Origin: Stratiolaelaps scimitus | Lineage: Eukaryota; Arthropoda; Arachnida; Mesostigmata; Laelapidae | NCBI GenBank assembly: GCA_019614645.1 | Contig: JABWDB010000008.1 | Location: 10,750,501 to 10,814,500 of the forward strand | Direction: 5' to 3' | Length of the DNA: 64,000 nucleotides | Part shown: piece after piece, positions 44,921 to 58,244 of the stretch | Position numbering within the stretch: position 1 is the first letter of the stretch | Layout of the letters: each line of letters opens with the position of its first letter | The notes under the pieces: generated by a model | The model's input: the letters and a program-made list of their open reading frames with translations, nothing else | The model's database searches: none | What the model was told of the DNA's origin: nothing | Program-made: the position numbers and the translations under genes

Positions 44921-45247
44921 TCAATCACCGGCTAAGAACGCAGGGCCGTACGTGTTGCTGTTGTCGATATACGTGATACGGTCCATGCCGCTAATCATGA
45001 TCATGTGTCGAACAATATGAAACTCTGCATGTGGCGCGCTAGGGGTGCCATACCTTTGAGTGCGGTTACGGAAGTGAACCAGAAATGCAAATGTGAGCAG
45101 ATTGTATCCGACAAGAGTTTTCTGTAAAGTTTGGATGCGTAGCGTAGCGAGACGAATATTTGTTTCATGAAGGTGCTTTCCTGGTAAGCTGGCGAGCGCT
45201 AAATAGATAGCCAAACAGAGGAACAGCCAAGGAACAGTTGTCGACAA
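44921..45247 (-). CDS. Protein-like open frame with one hydrophobic segment, unassigned
   Basis: The minus-strand frame is open for about 125 codons, upstream to a TAA near 45315. The listed part begins LSTTVPWLFLCLAIYLALAS, a hydrophobic stretch of 14 to 18 residues, followed by a balanced sequence (LQKTLVGYNLLTFAFLVHF, then a polar tail ending YGPAFLAGD). Composition is protein-like, but there is no ATG near the hydrophobic segment. It would have to be an internal exon or a pseudogene. No splice-site pair, poly(A) signal or family was identified. Chance is plausible. Confidence 0.15.
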   Translation of the reverse strand: MSTTVPWLFLCLAIYLALASLPGKHLHETNIRLATLRIQTLQKTLVGYNLLTFAFLVHFRNRTQRYGTPSAPHAEFHIVRHMIMISGMDRITYIDNSNTYGPAFLAGD

Positions 45248-45509
45248 AACCTCTCCACTGTCCGCCTGGCTTCGTTCGGTCGTCGCCTTTCGACAATCTG
45301 TTGTGTGTTATGCCTCGTCAGCGCACAGGGCTAGATGACCGCTCGGTGTTGGCTGGGAGCCATGCAATATTGCCCAAACACAACCGCTTGCGTCGTGTAG
45401 TCAATGCAGGCAAGCGCCCAATGATATATAAGATTGCAACTGGACAAGCTGGCCCCCGCCCCCACCAGTAGGTAGACAGGCAATCCGGCGGACCCCTCGA
45501 GACGAAGAT

Positions 45510-45534
45510 TGAGAGAGAGAGAGAGAGAGAGAGA
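45510..45534. repeat. (GA)n microsatellite
   Basis: About twelve GA units. Confidence 0.9.
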
Positions 45535-48500
45535 CACGGCTCATGTGTTCGTTCCTGGGGGTAGACTAGCAACTTAGCTGCTCAAATAGGATATTGGGCT
45601 GACTGATGTCTCCCCGCTGCCATCTATGTGCATTGGTGCTTGCTGTACCTAGCAGCAGCGTCGCGGTATCGCAAGATCTTCGTTGCTGGCGCAGGCTCAG
45701 TAGTGGACTTCCGTTCAATTTGCCCTGCGCCTGCCGTTAGCTGTGACGCTCGCTTACTGTGCGGATTGGTCGAACCAGCGAGAGCCGATCTCCTTGAGAA
45801 GTCTCTTCCTATAAACACCTCCCACAGAGCCCTTCAGAGGCTCTCCTGACACCCGGCCCTCATCTGCCTTCCTGAAGCTACACCACGGTGGGTAGCTTTT
45901 TCTTCTTGCCAGCCAGCAGGATAGGCTTTCTCCTCTCGCGTTTCTCGTCTATGGGGCTTCCCCGTCAGATTCCTTCGGAGGATGCTCCGTCTGTGTTGGG
46001 GGCTTTAGCTGCGTTTCCAAGCTAAGGTGCCGGCGGAGCAGCCGGCGGCTCAAGGTTTTTGTAGCTATACAGATATGTGGCTAACCAACACACCCCATGA
46101 AGACGTTGACGAAAGTCCCCTCATAGCGTCATCGAGGGCCACCTACACTGCGCACAAAAAGAGTTTCCGCGCTGGGTATGTGCTGGTCTGCTTGTGTATC
46201 GCAGCTTCCGATTCGTACAATGGTAGTATAGCAACTGGGACCAGAGGGGTAAGGCTGGGGTGCTGGTGTAATCTCAGCCCCCTCCCGCCCGTCTATGAGG
46301 GCCAACGATAGACAGACACGCAACCCGATGAAAATACAGACAGCGATACGTACATGGGCTATTAAACTAGGGACATACGATAATGCGACCCGGGTCGACA
46401 TGGCGAAGGATTCAATACTATTTTGACAATACTACCAAATGACATATACAGGGCAACTTACTTAAGCATTGTAAAAAGCTGCTGTTCCTTAATAAACAAA
46501 CAAAACAACCTTTGCCTTTACGTTCTGCCGTAGGTTGCTGGAGGATGCTATATGGCATTTGAATGGCAAGCATTGAATAGGGCCACAAAATCGTATAGGC
46601 AGTTCGGTTGTCTTTCTTTGAATATGATATACCTTTGCTAAGAACGCCGCTCCGATATATTCAAAGCTTGTTGTAGTCATCGAATGACTCGTGCATTGTG
46701 TCCGCCCGGAGTCAAGTTCTACCTGCAAATAGTCCCGAATTCTACTCGGGCTCGGTTTTACATTCGGACTCAATTTGTGCTCTTCTTGAAGATGCGGAAG
46801 GCGGTTGACAGCATAGCGAGCACTATAAAATCTGAGGAAAGACACGAGTCTCAGATTTTTTTCAGCTGGCCATTTTCATTCCTTGCTGAATGTGACGAAC
46901 CATCTGACGTTTGTCGCCACCGCTGTCTAGTGAGACCAGTGAGGTGAGCGGACGCGTTACATCAGGTGAGCTACTGCAACTCGTTCGTACGCAATCTCGT
47001 CGTTCGAATTTAGCTCGAGCTGTATAGAGAGAAAGAGCCATTCGAAAATCTCGGCTACTCTCACCCTCCTGCCATTGCACCTTCTCGTAACGTAGCCATT
47101 AAACTCAGCGGCCTGATCCTAGCCGCGGCATCATCTTCCGCTCGCGGAAGTTTTAACTCGCGTCCGATGCCTTGCTCCAGCCACCCCCGGCATAAGTTCA
47201 CCCGTCACCCATCATCCATTCCAACCTAAACCCAACTGAACTCAGTGCGGCTCAGCTTAGCTCAGAGCGCTCCGAGTACGTCGACCGCTCGCTCCAGACC
47301 GGCCGCTCAAAGTTATCAAACACTTATCGGATGGCTATAGTGGCAGGAACAGGGTTCGTGGCGTCGTCGAGTGCTAGGTGCCATAACGCACCGACCGCGG
47401 TAGTATCAAGTTAGCAGGCTCCAGCGATGCACATTGCCTGCACTCGTCTGCCGGCCGGCCGAGCGGGCATACATCGCCGATCGTCCCGCGTAACTTGCTC
47501 GCCAACGCTGCAATCCCCGTACACATCCCACGACCACACATCAATGGCCCGACACAGGCCGGACCTCGCTAGCCCAGAGGCGTATAGCTAGCAATGGGTA
47601 GCAGGGCGTCCCGTCATACAAAAATGTGAACGTGCCACCGCTGCTTGGCCGTAGGCGCGATCTTAGCTCGAGCAGCACACGGCGGTGTGCTGGTGTGCGC
47701 GTGTGATCACCGGGGGCGGTGGTCACTTTATGAAGTTGCACGGTGTGCTATATAGCAAGGCAGCTGCTGCTGGCATGTACCCGGTCTGCTGCAATTCCAG
47801 CGGCGGGGAGTGTCGGACCACCACCACCACCGACTAAGTGTCGGAGCGTCTAACTCGGCTTGTGCGCAGGGCACGCGGATGGCCGAAGCGGCAGCGATTT
47901 TTTTCTGCCTGCGGCCAATGGCCGTGATATAGTCTCTCCCATCAAGCCTGATACTACTCGGAAACGCGGTAGATGAGCAAGCACAGCGAGCCGACGGAGA
48001 ATCGTCAGTTGAATAGGAGGAGACCAACTCGTGGCAACACCCAGCGAGAACTGCATGACACTGCACGAGATGATATTGTTGTTACATTTTTAATTACCCA
48101 ATCTACTGATTACGATGTTGATCCTTCGAGTCGTGTAGCACAGAACATGGCATTTCACTACACACAAACTGTGCGAAATTGTGCATACTTTTTAATGGAA
48201 TTAATTTAAATTCACGATATGCTCGAGAGGCATAATATCTGCACAGGATTCGATTTCTACCAGGTCGAGCATTATTCTCTACTACGTTGATTTTCACGTT
48301 GGCTGGAAGAAGAATCGAATATCTATGTCCGCATTTTGCATGTGGGATACACAAGTCGTTGAGATGCAACAACTCGCTATAAGATGTTGAGCCATTAACA
48401 CAATCTCGGCAGCCAAATTGTTCGTAATGTCATCACATCTTGACAGTCATTTGCACAATATCGGGGTCATGCGCAACTTGAGCACTGTGCTTACCGAGAG

Positions 48501-50898
48501 ATAGCGCTCATTCGGACCGCGGTAACGATCGGTTCTACAATATAGATCATGAAACCCACCGGCTGCATATCACTATGACGTCCTTTGGTACATGACGACT
48601 TGTTCAAGACGAAGGAATCTGCCTATTGCTGACCATATTCGCCCCCCCCCCCAGGGCATGGAAATCCCATGGAAGTTTTCTGATGTGATAAGCATTTTTG
48701 ATAACTGCACTCCAAACGTCCAATTGATCTAGCGGATTTTACCGTTCTGGCGTATTACTCAACACATGAACACATTCTATCGCCCACCTGAACTTCGCTG
48801 ATATTACACTATCTATTTGAGTCATCCGAACGTTACGCACTGCTTGCTTTGTGGGCGAGCCGGAGGACATTCAAAATTGAGATGGAGTCAAGGCAACACC
48901 GATTGAGTCGGGGGCAACGAACTGAACTGTAAAGTAAATTCGTTCATGTGTTAACTTATGACTGAAATAATATATGACATCACTGAAAATGCAGTTGGAC
49001 CAATCGGTATGCTGAGAGCAGATATCGAAAATGCTTATCGGGTCCATAGACATTGACTCGTGTATAATCGGATCACTTTGGCCACTATACATCCAGGGTA
49101 TACACGTCAATACGCGGGTTGCGCAGTGTGCAGCACCAACTGAAATGCAACGAGCAATCTGTAGAAACGAAATCGAACTCAGTGCAGCTTCGATCATCTG
49201 GAGCTGGTGGCTTTCGGCGGCAGTAGACTTACACTACTGCCTCCCTTCTCGAAGACGTCGCTAGACACACCGATAGTGTCGGGGGTCGTGGCTGATTTAT
49301 GAGTCATTGATCATAGAGAGGGACGAGACTGGCCTGCCAAAAGGAAATACAGCATCACCTTTCTTATTCACTCGCTTGGCGTTACAAAGAGGTGAGATGA
49401 CGGCAGTCAAATCGGTGCCTGATGCCGCATCGATCAAAGATGCTCAATCTATATGAATTCATCGGATTGTGTTTCTATCAGGATTATTTCACGAGTTACA
49501 ATGAATTCGTATGACACGAGAATGTATCTAACAGTCCTTGACTACTGTAGATTAATAGTTCGGGCGGCCACAGGTTAACAGGGACCCGACGGAATCCATC
49601 CGATTTGAAAGTTGGATATGGAGTGACATGAATATAAATTCAATGCATATGTTCAATCCGACGACTGTGGGGGGGTGCTCAGAGAACGTCGATTTCGTCC
49701 GTGATACTATTTCGTGGGAAGTCCGGGTTGATTGGACACACGACTACGAAATGAAGATGAGAATTTGGGAACCGGTCAAATTTCCCTGTTACGGACCTGT
49801 AGGGACCTGCACGCGCGCTATATGATTTTCTATGTATATTCGAAGTATTAATTAAAAACGCAAATAAAGGAACCACAATCGTATCCAAGTTTCGTGTAGT
49901 CGATAAGCTGAGACTGTTTCAATTGGTCCTCACTACCGTTCTGCCTTTGCTATATACCGAGCCTTTTCTATTTCGATTCACGTATTTAGCGTAGATAGGC
50001 AGGTACAAACAAGTATCGCCGCAATCCATGCGAGTACCAAACCTCCGTCGTTCCGTTGTATCATTGATCCGTTCTCAGTTTCCCTAGTATCACCGTTTTC
50101 CGCCTGGAGCCATTCGCAATCTCACCACAGACATAACGTAAACAAACCGGCATGGTGGTTGTCCCTCTCTCAGGCTACTGGGCCCACTGACCCGCGCGAC
50201 AACGGCCGCCACTTAACGCGGAGTTCCCAGAAACTGTCTCGCACAGCTGACTCATGGTCACATCCTGGAGCGTACCGATTCTTCTACCGATTTTCTGGCT
50301 GTTTTCAGCCTGGAACGATTGCCATCAATGTACAACGTGCGACGACTCGCTCCTCCGTGCGGCAGCCTGCGGAGCGCATTTTTGTCCGCCGGCAGATGGA
50401 TTGTCCAACCTCCCTCCCTCCCTCGCTCCACTACCATCGAGCTCAGCCGACTTCAGCATGGAGCCATTCGGAGCGACTGCACGCTAGGATTTCGCGCACC
50501 GGGGCGCCTGCGAGCACAACCACTCACCTGATCTAGCGAAGGGGACTCACGCCCGGCCTGCGGAGGTCATGTCGCTCACGCTTCACGTGCCCTACACGCC
50601 CATTCACACACACAGTTGTCCACAGCGCACCTCACTCACACCTCAACACTCCACTCCAACACTCCACTCCACTAACGTCCGATGTTAATGGCCTGCGACT
50701 AGTCGGCTATAAATCTCGCTTAGATTAAAACGGACACAGCAGCACGACTGTTATGTTGACTGCTCGGCAAGATCGAGGGGAGAGCGGCTTGGGGGGGCGC
50801 TGCCGTAGACTCTAGGAGAGGGCCGGCCGCGAGCTCGAGACTCAGGAGGGAGGGCGAGGGTGTCCTTTTTGCGCGACTCCTGAGAAAGGGCATTCCGC

Positions 50899-50936
50899 AA
50901 CAACAATAACGACGACGACGACGACGAAGAAGAAGA
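50899..50936. repeat. (ACA)/(ACG)/(AAG) triplet repeat
   Basis: CAA units pass through six or more ACG units into AAG units. Confidence 0.85.
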
Positions 50937-52021
50937 CACTCAACGCAGAAAGAAGCAGCAGTCGAAGCGCGAATGGTTGCAAGCGCAATGCAGCAGACGG
51001 ACGGGAGACGGTCAAAGGAACAACACGAACGCCTAAGTCGACCTAACGCGCGAAAATGTAATTAAATTTTCGAAGTTGGTCAAGAAGGCGCTGTTTCTTG
51101 CACTCGATACTATCGAGTGTACGAGACTGAACACCTCTCGAACATTGCGTTCGCTGCCTAACAATAATTTGGAGATTTTTGCTTGATTGATTCCTGTCGT
51201 CAGATCGATAGTCGCTGTAGGTAAATCAAACGGAAGAGAAGGCCTAATAATATCGACGAACTGTGTCTCATTATCCAATTACGGGGAATTACTACGTATG
51301 CTTCATTCAGACTCTGGTAAAAATGGAACGAACATCGCCAACTGAAATCGACCCGAGGGGGTCGGATAGCTGCGCAACCCTATAGGCAGCTGACAATGGT
51401 TTGACGCTTTGGATTTTAGCCTTTCGTACATTCTCTCCTTTTTTGTTTCTGCAAACACATTTTCTTTAGAAAGCAACAAGTATTTTGAAATGAAACAATA
51501 AGAAAAACTCTGTACATAGAATCTTGGAGGACGGCGAACTGTGCGTAAAATCCTAGCAGTGCTTCAAGATTTCCACCGAAGTTTGATATCCTCGGGGATA
51601 ACTTGCGTTGTTGTTCGCGTCTGTTTTTGCTTTCCTTTCTGCTTCCATCGACTCACGCATCTAAATACGTATTTGGCAGAGACAGAAAGAGGAAGTTTTC
51701 GAACACTTGTTAGGAACCGTTAAAACGGGATGATGTATGACCCACAATCGGCAAGTCCTCATGGTTCCAGTAAAATAAGATGCCCTTTTCATTAAACGCG
51801 ATCGTACCTAAAGCATTTGTAGTAAATGTTGAAACACCATGTACACCATGAGAGATTCGGGAAAAAAGGTACACACGGAGTAGCCTAGTTTCATCCAATG
51901 ATGACTGACATCAAACAGTTATCCACTAAATGCAGTTTCACTCATATCTTATTGAATTGATTTTCTCAGTAAATGATGCTTGCCATGGCACGACAATTTT
52001 TTGCAGACTTTATTATGATGG

Positions 52022-52222
52022 ATGGAGCAGTTCTTAGAGCCTTCCGCACACCACTGTAGTGCCACTTCACAATATCAAAACGTGTATTCTAGCTTTAGAC
52101 TTATTCTAGCTTCGTTTAAGAAACTACCCGCTGTGAACGATCTATGTAAGCCTAATAGTCGGATAAAAGACAATTTGATAGTCGATTTTAAATTTGTAAA
52201 AACTGTTTTACAGGCTGAATGA
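52022..52222 (+). CDS. Weak candidate small ORF, 66 residues
   Basis: An ATG ORF lies 17 bases after an acceptor-like CGACAATTTTTTGCAG (AG at 52004-52005) in AT-rich DNA. The product, beginning MEQFLEPSAHHCSATSQYQN and ending VDFKFVKTVLQAE, has a balanced, protein-like composition with no signal peptide or membrane helix. An in-frame stop lies two codons before the ATG, so the ORF is complete in itself or has a 5'UTR junction at the acceptor. No family is recognised and no AATAAA is close. Confidence 0.15.
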   Translation: MEQFLEPSAHHCSATSQYQNVYSSFRLILASFKKLPAVNDLCKPNSRIKDNLIVDFKFVKTVLQAE

Positions 52223-52229
52223 TTCACTG

Positions 52230-53400
52230 TTCAATTGCCTATAATAGAACATGCACATATCACTAATCTTACACGCGAGCGGGTTATAAGCTATCTAAAT
52301 TATAGTCCTCTTTTTGTTGAAGCTAATAATACGTGTATTAATATACAATAGATACAGTTCGTAATTGTTAGGCATAAAGCAACAGTTAAAATTTGGGACC
52401 CTTAGATTTAAACTGCCACAAACCAGTCAGTCACACAAGCTTGCTTGAGTTGCGCTCGCTAGGGTGCTTTATAGTGAAAAAGCCTGACCTCTAGGTAGAC
52501 CTATATAAAAGCTTAGTTTTCCCGAAACTCACAGGTTATTCCGAGGTACGGCAACCAATATTCTGGAAAACCTGTCAAGATTATTGAGCGTGGTCAATAC
52601 ACATTTTCGAATGCTGTAAAAGTTTCATCGCTCACCACCTCTCCCGCAACCATCACTCCTGTCCCCACAACAAAAATCACACATTGCCCCCCCAAAATAC
52701 GTATATTCAAGGGCAGTCTCTGCATGAGAAACTCGCCTGTCAAACAGGCTCTTCCGCAACCATCTGTAAGAGATTACCTGATATTGATATCCTTAGCGAT
52801 CCTCTCGACGCTTTGGCCTCTCGATATATCTCTGTTAGAGCGTGATGTCCTGTACATTGTACTCGTCTGCCTTTGTCTGGCTTCCAACTAAATGAGTGCT
52901 AGTGCACTTGAGCTCTAATAGCGAATGCTAGTCAAACATGAAATATATACTCTGAGATTATAATACTTATTAACTAAAAAACATAATACGTCTATCATTA
53001 GATACTTGAGAGTTCGTATCTGTCAAGCATAGTCTAAAAGTAGAAATTCAAGACCCCTACAGTCTCGCCGTTTCTATATCCCACGATACCGACCTTTCAC
53101 GGCTAACAAACGGAGTACCAAGAGAATGTGCATATCATGTACATATCTGACACCTGTATACAAAACTCTCCCCACACGCTTGGCAGTTCGCCACCTGCTT
53201 TTGTCTACCCCACTAAATTCCAAGAACAACGCAGCTGCATCCGCTAACCTAAAATAAACACACAACACAATCGCGTCACACAAAATGTGTTTTATAGTTT
53301 TGTTATTACAATTAGATTATGTTGTAGGAAATACATCGATAACAAAGACCAAGATCCAAACTTGATTCTAAGCAAAGTGTACCGCCTCTAATGTCGTCTG
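52230..53400. other. AT-rich ORF-poor DNA
   Basis: Low-GC sequence without repeats or frames of note. It marks the transition from the mixed-GC left part of the window to the AT- and microsatellite-rich right part. Confidence 0.4.
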
Positions 53401-53407
53401 TCTTTCA

Positions 53408-53466
53408 TAATTATTATTATCATCATCATCATCATCAGCATCCGCAATATCATCATCATCCGCATC
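53408..53466. repeat. (ATT)n/(ATC)n triplet repeat
   Basis: ATT then ATC units, interrupted by AGC and CGC. Confidence 0.9.
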
Positions 53467-53796
53467 AAGTTCCTTCATCTTTACGAGCCTCGTCGTCACC
53501 TCATCCCTCAGTGTTCCTCAACGATTCCTCTCTTCAAGTCTTTTTTTTTATTATTCATTTTTAGTTGGGGCGAAACACCGCTGCCGTTCTCTAGTTTAGC
53601 GTATTTATGCCTCCTCTCTCGTTCTCATCATTTTTCGTTCGCAATTCCATCTCTGCCTCAGCAGTCGTGTATCACGCCATTCGTTATCGCCACACGCTCG
53701 TCTCTCTGCCTCGCTGTCGTTCCTTCTCGCGCTCTCTCCAATGTCTAGCTCAATACCACCAAATCGCTTGGCGTTTTTTTATTCGCCCCCCTGTGA

Positions 53797-53797
53797 C

Positions 53798-53828
<31 letters not shown>

Positions 53829-53832
53829 GCGC
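53797..53832. repeat. (GGC)n triplet repeat
   Basis: About ten uninterrupted GGC units followed by AGC units. It is one of the few GC-rich triplet tracts in the right part and could encode polyalanine, but no exon supports it. Confidence 0.95.
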
Positions 53833-54019
53833 TCTCTTATAGTTTGCCATGCCATCTCAGGTTCGCCACAAGCGGCGCCATCTCCGTCATAGCCAGCAAG
53901 CTAGCTAATTATTTAGTTAGCATGCTTATCATCATCATCATTTGTAATTGTTGCTGCTATTTTTTCCGCAAGCTTCACCATCTCGACACTTGTCATTATT
54001 ATTAGTCCCTCATTATCTC

Positions 54020-54023
<4 letters not shown>

Positions 54024-54062
<39 letters not shown>

Positions 54063-54066
54063 CTCT
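54024..54066. repeat. (CT)n microsatellite
   Basis: About twenty CT units with one CG interruption. Confidence 0.95.
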
Positions 54067-55188
54067 TCCTGTAGTTTCTAGATATTTATGCTACCATAAG
54101 TGGATCTGTAAATAGGCCAATGTAGAAAACAACAAGCATTGCACACAAAATCTGCAAAATCCCGCTCGTCGAGGGGCGGCGTCGGAAGGCGGCTTCCAAA
54201 GCGTTGGCGCAGATGGGCGTAGCCCCTTCAAACAACAGGTGCCTCCCAGCCACTTGTAACTGCTCCGCTTTTCGAGGGGGACTGTCCGGGGTCGTTCGGG
54301 GCTGGGGGAGCAATTGGCAGCGTTGGTGGCAAAACAAAAAAAAAAATAATAGAAACAGCGCTGAATGCGGCATTCGATTCGTTATTTCACCAATTTACTG
54401 GAATGGCTGGTCCGAGGATGCCGATCGGACGCGCACGAACAACACGTTACGCGGGTTGAGATAAGTTGAAGTTCTGGGCGGCGGATCGATAATCTCTAGC
54501 GATCTTCAGCGTAGCGGCGGTGGCGGCGGCGGCGTTTGCCGGGGTGACACGCTCGTTCGAGTCGTGTCGTACAGCCCGCCGATGGACTTGGCATATCTGG
54601 CACCGCCAATTTGCTTTTGCCGACGCCGGACATCTGCCCACACATACACATTTTTCGCCAAGCCCATGCTTAAGCCCCTGAGTCACCCCTCGTCGACGGG
54701 AGTAGCAAGTTAAAAGATGCCTCTGTCATCGCTCTCATTCCGGCTTCTCCAGAATGCATTGTATGTATCTCGAAATTGCTTGGTAGGCGGACAAATGTGG
54801 TTATCTCGTGTGGTGTGATGGTGGTGATCATTTCTCTGTTGTGTGCTGCCTGTGGCAGCCCGTCCGAACGTTACTGTTCAAACTAGCGTGATGCCGTCGG
54901 AGAGAACGATTATTAGAAACCCACGTCGTACCATCACGACCTGCCCAATCGACACGTTTTGTCGTTGCTGAGTGCAACCACGATGATATTAGCCCGATGT
55001 CAGCAGATTTCCGAGTGACAGATTTCCGCTTGCATTCGAGCAGAGACCCGTACAACCTCCTCCACCCCATACATCTGTAACGATAACGACCGCCGACAGG
55101 GGCCTCGAGGCGAGTCTCTAAAATACGCAGCTGTTGTTATTGTTCGCTGCTATGTTGCTGTCTGCGTTCGAATGTGTTCACGTCTCGG

Positions 55189-55194
55189 TATAAA
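55189..55194 (+). promoter_or_regulatory. Weak TATA-like box
   Basis: TATAAA followed by GTC, about 40 bases before an ATG (55234) that opens 68 codons with an early hydrophobic stretch (LCRSFLFVFGYIA). No further gene evidence; likely chance. Confidence 0.12.
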
Positions 55195-55975
55195 GTCGCT
55201 GAATGAGTGCGTGCGTGGTGCTGATACATTGTGATGACTGGGCTGGACATAATGAAGAATATAGCTGGGCTAATTTGGCAAAAATTATGCCGCTCTTTTC
55301 TCTTTGTTTTTGGCTATATTGCTAACTCTCACCGGCGTCATCACGCTGTTTCGTCAACGTTTTCAATGTTGACCGTAACGTCAAATGTTCCTGTCAACGA
55401 CACGTTCAACGTCTCAAATCATATGATCATAATCGCATGAGATATGAATGATGTCGCACACAGAAGGCGGAGATCTTCCATAATCCTGTCCGCGGCGGTT
55501 ATTGTTAGTTCTGAATCTTTCACATCTCTCTCTCGCCCCTCTCTCTCTCTGATTCTATCACTCTCCTCCCTTCTGTTTGTTGGTGTCCTTGAGTTATTTC
55601 GTGGTGTCCGGTCCTTCGAGTGTCTGTGGTGTTTCACCGGTCAGTCGGTGGATCTGTTGTCTCTTTGTCTTGTTCGCTTCCGCCTCATATTTTTTCAATA
55701 CAAGGGTCAGACCATGGCCCTACGGCCCAACCGACGGCCGAGTTGTGCGACAGGCGATCTCCATTCTCAGCGGAGCGCTCGTGAGCAGGCGTCTATTGCG
55801 CCGGCAGTCATGCCCGGCCCGGCCCGGCTCGACCCCGGCATTCATATCGAGATAGGCTGGGCGCATGTTCGATAGGTAACACATTGCACGCATTTACGCC
55901 TGCCCAGATATGCTCTGCTCGAGACACCTCCAAATCTTGGCAACACGCGTTCTTCGACAACGTTCGACGCCCGGA

Positions 55976-56000
55976 GGGGAGGGGGGGGGGCGGGGCGGGG
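55976..56000 (+). other. Canonical G-quadruplex motif
   Basis: G4, A, G10, C, G4, C, G4 in 25 bp: four G-tracts of at least four with single-base loops, a very stable G4 sequence. Confidence 0.6.
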
Positions 56001-56163
56001 CGATCGGCAAGAGAGCGCATATACAGTACATTTAGTAGAAAAGGAATCTCAAAATATTCTCACGGGGCACGCCGGCCGGGCGGGGCTGTCAGCGAGTCTG
56101 TGCGGGACATGTCGTCATGTCGTCTGCATTGATCAATATTCTCATATTTTTCAGCCTCCCACG

Positions 56164-56177
56164 CCCCCCCCCCCCCC
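56164..56177. repeat. Homopolymer run of 14 C
   Basis: Fourteen C followed by A and further C5. Confidence 0.9.
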
Positions 56178-56649
56178 ACCCCCATCTCCTGTTGCGACAT
56201 CAGCCTCGTCGCGTCACCACCATCACCACAACGCCGGGATGCATCGGATATTGTCTCATTTCAGCCTGGTCGTTTGTCCGCCTCCTTCGGTCCGCCACTC
56301 GACAACACAGCGACAGGCAGACGAGCACCTGCCACACTACCCCGCAGTGCCCACCCGGACGACGCGCCTCGGAGCGCGCGCCTCAACAAGAAGATGCTCG
56401 GTTCGTCCATTCTCCCGCCCTCGAAGTGTGTCTTTTTTTTTCTCTCTTCTGTAGTACGGAGTCGCTGCTCTCGTTCGTCTTTTCTTTCTTTGCGGTAATT
56501 TTTTTTTTGATATTTTTATGTTCCCGGAGTGGTTTTTGTGTTATGCTGTCTAAATATAATACTTATTATTTATTGTTATTATTAACTATTACATATTATT
56601 GTCCTCGTCATCATCATTGTTAGTAGGTATTATTGTGTTGTTATTTTCA

Positions 56650-56694
56650 TTGTTATTGTTGTTGCTGTTGTTATTGTTGTTGTTGTTGTTGTTA
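56650..56694. repeat. (TTG)n triplet repeat
   Basis: TTG units with TTA and CTG interruptions. Confidence 0.9.
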
Positions 56695-56996
56695 TCGATA
56701 GGTCAAAAAACCTCTTCTTTTTAGGGAAAACGTCGTTTTTCATTTTTTATCCAACCTTCTTTCTCGCGTCATCACCATCACTACCATGATCAACATCGTC
56801 TTCGTCATCTTGTATCTAACGTGGCCCTCTCTTTTGCTAACAGGGCCATTTGGTGAGTCATCGCCTCCCGCCGCAAATTGTCTGTCACCTCATTCCTATA
56901 TCATCATCATAATAATTATTGTAATATTAGCAGTTTATAGTCATCCTCATAGTGTCATTATTTTCCACCTGGTTTGTGTGTTTATCAATCAATAGG

Positions 56997-56998
<2 letters not shown>

Positions 56999-57067
<69 letters not shown>
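56999..57067. repeat. (AT)n microsatellite, about 69 bp
   Basis: Uninterrupted AT dinucleotides, one of the longest tracts in the window. Confidence 0.95.
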
Positions 57068-57070
<3 letters not shown>

Positions 57071-57628
57071 TGACAGGGTTTCGAGCTTCTTCATGACGTC
57101 CATGATCCAATGCCAAGGTAGCAAGCGGGCTGGACACTCGGGAGAGGCAAAGAAGAAGGTTTGTTTGCTCTGTGAAAAGGACAGCAGCGATATCTTCCTA
57201 TGCTTTACGATTTTCCTCAATATTTCCCCTCCCTTCGAAACTTCTTCTCTCTCTCTCGTTCATTATTGTATGACGATTTTTCATTCCATCGGTCTGGTTG
57301 TATAGTATGCTTGCCAGCGTGTGGCCAAGATGTATTTTTTTTTCTTTGTCATATATAAAGCGAACTGTTGCCATTTCGTTGATGGCAATTCGTGATTTGT
57401 CGGTTATTATTTATCTGAGCGTATGTGTCTGTCCGTGTCTATCTGGATGATCAATTGGTCTGTGTGTGAGTGGGTGTGTATGCATCTCTATGCTCTATGT
57501 TGTGCTATTAATATCATTTTTTTCTTATTACTATTATTATTATTGTTATTATGATTTTTATTAGCTTATAGATTTATAGGTGTCTTCGAATAGTCAGACT
57601 GTCCTGTTTACGTGTCCCCCTCACTTCG

Positions 57629-57650
57629 ACACACACACACACACACATGC

Positions 57651-57691
<41 letters not shown>

Positions 57692-57697
57692 TATATA
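57629..57697. repeat. (CA)n then (TA)n compound microsatellite
   Basis: CA units, a short TGC link, then TA units with one TG interruption. Confidence 0.95.
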
Positions 57698-57959
57698 GTC
57701 AGACGGTATATTATGTGCGCCCGCGCCGTATCTCAATACGGTGTAGATAGGCAGGTAGCATTGTTAAACAGTGTGTCTCAGGTGAAATCGAGGGTCGGGC
57801 CGTAGCGAAAAAGGTGGCGTCGCTCAACGAGACTAAGGGCATTGCGCAAAATGGGAACACTTGATTCCTACGAGGTGTAGTGTGTCCTCTCCTCCTGTTT
57901 TCACTACTACCGCTACAACATCTAAGTCATCATCATTATCTTCTTCAATCGGATCATTC

Positions 57960-57980
57960 GTCTTCTTCTTCTTCTTCTTC
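57960..57980. repeat. (TTC)n triplet repeat
   Basis: About seven TTC units within the T/C-rich domain. Confidence 0.85.
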
Positions 57981-58149
57981 GATTCTTCGTGTTCGGCTAT
58001 ACCCCTTCAGTATTACATCATTATTCATATCGCTTCATATATGGTATTGTTATCATCAGTATAATCATCGCCTTTCATCGTAATCTTTATTCTCTTTCTT
58101 ATTTGACAGCTATAAAAATGACAACAACAGAGTGCGTATTAATTCATCG

Positions 58150-58244
58150 CAATAATAATTCATCATCATCATCACCATCATCACTTATAATGATAATAAT
58201 AATAATAATCATAATAATAATACTAATAGTAATATTATTATTAG
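58150..58244. repeat. (AAT)/(ATC)/(AAT)/(ATT) compound triplet repeat
   Basis: Alternating blocks of AAT, TCA, AAT and ATT units over 95 bp. Confidence 0.9.

Larger units (their letters stand above)
43780..51970. other. Unassigned DNA, gene-poor
   Basis: Microsatellites lie at 45510-45534 (GA) and 50899-50936 (ACG/AAG), with a C11 run at 48642-48652. A 78-bp open stretch at 46866-46943 between an acceptor (AGATTTTTTTCAG) and a donor (GAG|GTGAGC) encodes AECDEPSDVCRHRC, cysteine-rich but unassigned. CACTC-rich sequence occurs at 50600-50675. No gene could be supported. Confidence 0.3.

Noticed and set aside
46866..46943. Cysteine-rich mini-exon
   Set aside because: Only 78 bp and only a moderate donor; no cysteine pattern of a known domain.
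56927..57220. Minus-strand ORF containing a long Tyr-Ile repeat, and similar ORFs at 27.4-27.6, 35.3, 60.0-60.2 and 60.7 kb
   Set aside because: Translations of (AT)n microsatellites.
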